Shown one piece after another: positions 63,811-64,000 of a stretch of DNA of 64,000 nt. The stretch is from CAZPAV01 sp964584755 (GTDB lineage: Bacteria > Actinomycetota > Acidimicrobiia > Spongiisociales > UBA5794). Every line of letters starts with the position of its first letter. Position 1 is the stretch's first letter. The stretch covers positions 1 through 64,000 of the forward strand of contig CAZPAV010000007.1 of assembly GCA_964584755.1 (NCBI GenBank), given 5' to 3'. The position numbers and the translations under genes are program-made. Under the pieces are notes generated by a model. That model did no database searches and had not been told where the DNA came from. It was given only the letters and a program-made list of their open reading frames with translations.

Positions 63811-64000
63811 GCTCGAGACGGAAGCGGTCGACCTCCGGCGTCTCGGAGGACCCGCGGTCGTGGCCATCGGTGGGGGGCACGGTCTCGCCCGTGCCCTCCG
63901 GGCCATCACCACCTACGCCGGCAGCATCCACGCCATCGTGACCGTCGCCGACGACGGCGGGTCCTCGGGGCGTCTCACTCCGGCGCTCGACATCCCTCCG
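63791..64000 (+). CDS. yvcK: YvcK/CofD-like gluconeogenesis factor, 5' part
   Basis: The first 70 codons, cut by the window end. ATG 63791 overlaps rapZ by 20 bases. VAIGGGHGLARAL and VTVADDGGSSGRL identify the YvcK family (UDP-sugar-binding, needed for cell-wall morphology on gluconeogenic carbon). The rest lies outside. Confidence 0.9.
   Translation, partial: MRPTDTELETEAVDLRRLGGPAVVAIGGGHGLARALRAITTYAGSIHAIVTVADDGGSSGRLTPALDIPP

Noticed and set aside
1..64000. CRISPR arrays, insertion sequences, prophage or attachment sites
   Set aside because: No regularly spaced repeats, transposase, integrase or flanking duplications were seen. The only clear tandem repeats are inside the Tat-signal gene.

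Overview
The window is a very GC-rich, gene-dense segment of a bacterial chromosome, probably from a deep-branching actinobacterium (Acidimicrobiia-like; this is inference). Supporting signs are the division block murC-murB-ftsQ-ftsZ-pgeF-yggS-sepF-yggT without ftsA, the polA-rpsA-coaE-uvrB-uvrA and uvrC-rapZ-yvcK neighbourhoods, a T-box in front of ileS, and many genes that look leaderless (a TANNNT -10 element only 6-8 bases before the start codon). There are 62 protein genes (two cut by the window ends), one tRNA-Leu, one T-box riboswitch and one 100-N assembly gap. No rRNA, CRISPR array, insertion sequence or prophage was seen.

Layout. 1-6.5 kb: peptidoglycan precursor and division genes in one overlapping operon. 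6.4-10 kb: a type-2 (eukaryote-like) ileS on the minus strand under a T-box leader. 10-14.6 kb: yggU, a DksA-like protein without zinc ligands, lspA, an RluD-type pseudouridine synthase, a wax ester/diacylglycerol acyltransferase and convergent pfkA. 14.7-18.3 kb: dnaE. 18.3-20 kb: a Tat-exported Ser/Thr-repeat and Gly-rich protein (broken by the N gap) facing an HPr-kinase-like gene and a PqqD/RRE-like gene. 20-24.3 kb: an ArsA/GET3-type ATPase pair with complementary P-loop defects, a 70-aa conserved orphan, a double-length ThyX-like protein and a small membrane protein. 24-28 kb: DMT transporter, membrane protein, thioesterase, endonuclease III, MFS transporter. 28-37.2 kb: ccdA, trpE, ygfZ, a two-component system, a lipocytochrome c and trpCFBA. 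37.3-39.6 kb: tRNA-Leu(CAA), TadE-like and TadG-like genes. 39.7-43.9 kb: polA and rpsA. 44-53.5 kb: Flp/Tad pilus machinery (cpaB, cpaE/tadZ, tadA, tadB, tadC), a polytopic membrane protein, the Flp pilin and a NarL-type two-component pair. 53.5-64 kb: coaE, uvrB, uvrA, a GT-C-type membrane protein, a methyltransferase, uvrC, rapZ and the start of yvcK.

How the parts fit. The first 6 kb make lipid II precursors and the Z-ring with its SepF anchor. The Tad genes form a monoderm-type pilus system (no secretin seen) wrapped around polA-rpsA and lying between rpsA and coaE, which are usually neighbours in actinobacteria. The NarL-type pair sits directly upstream of the pilin gene and may control it. 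uvrA, uvrB and uvrC together supply nucleotide excision repair. The most interesting candidate for an undescribed system is the 18.3-20 kb locus: an RRE-guided, HPr-kinase-like modification unit next to a Tat-exported protein built from Ser-Thr-(Ala/Val) repeats. The second is the ArsA-like pair, whose two P-loops each lack a different key lysine.
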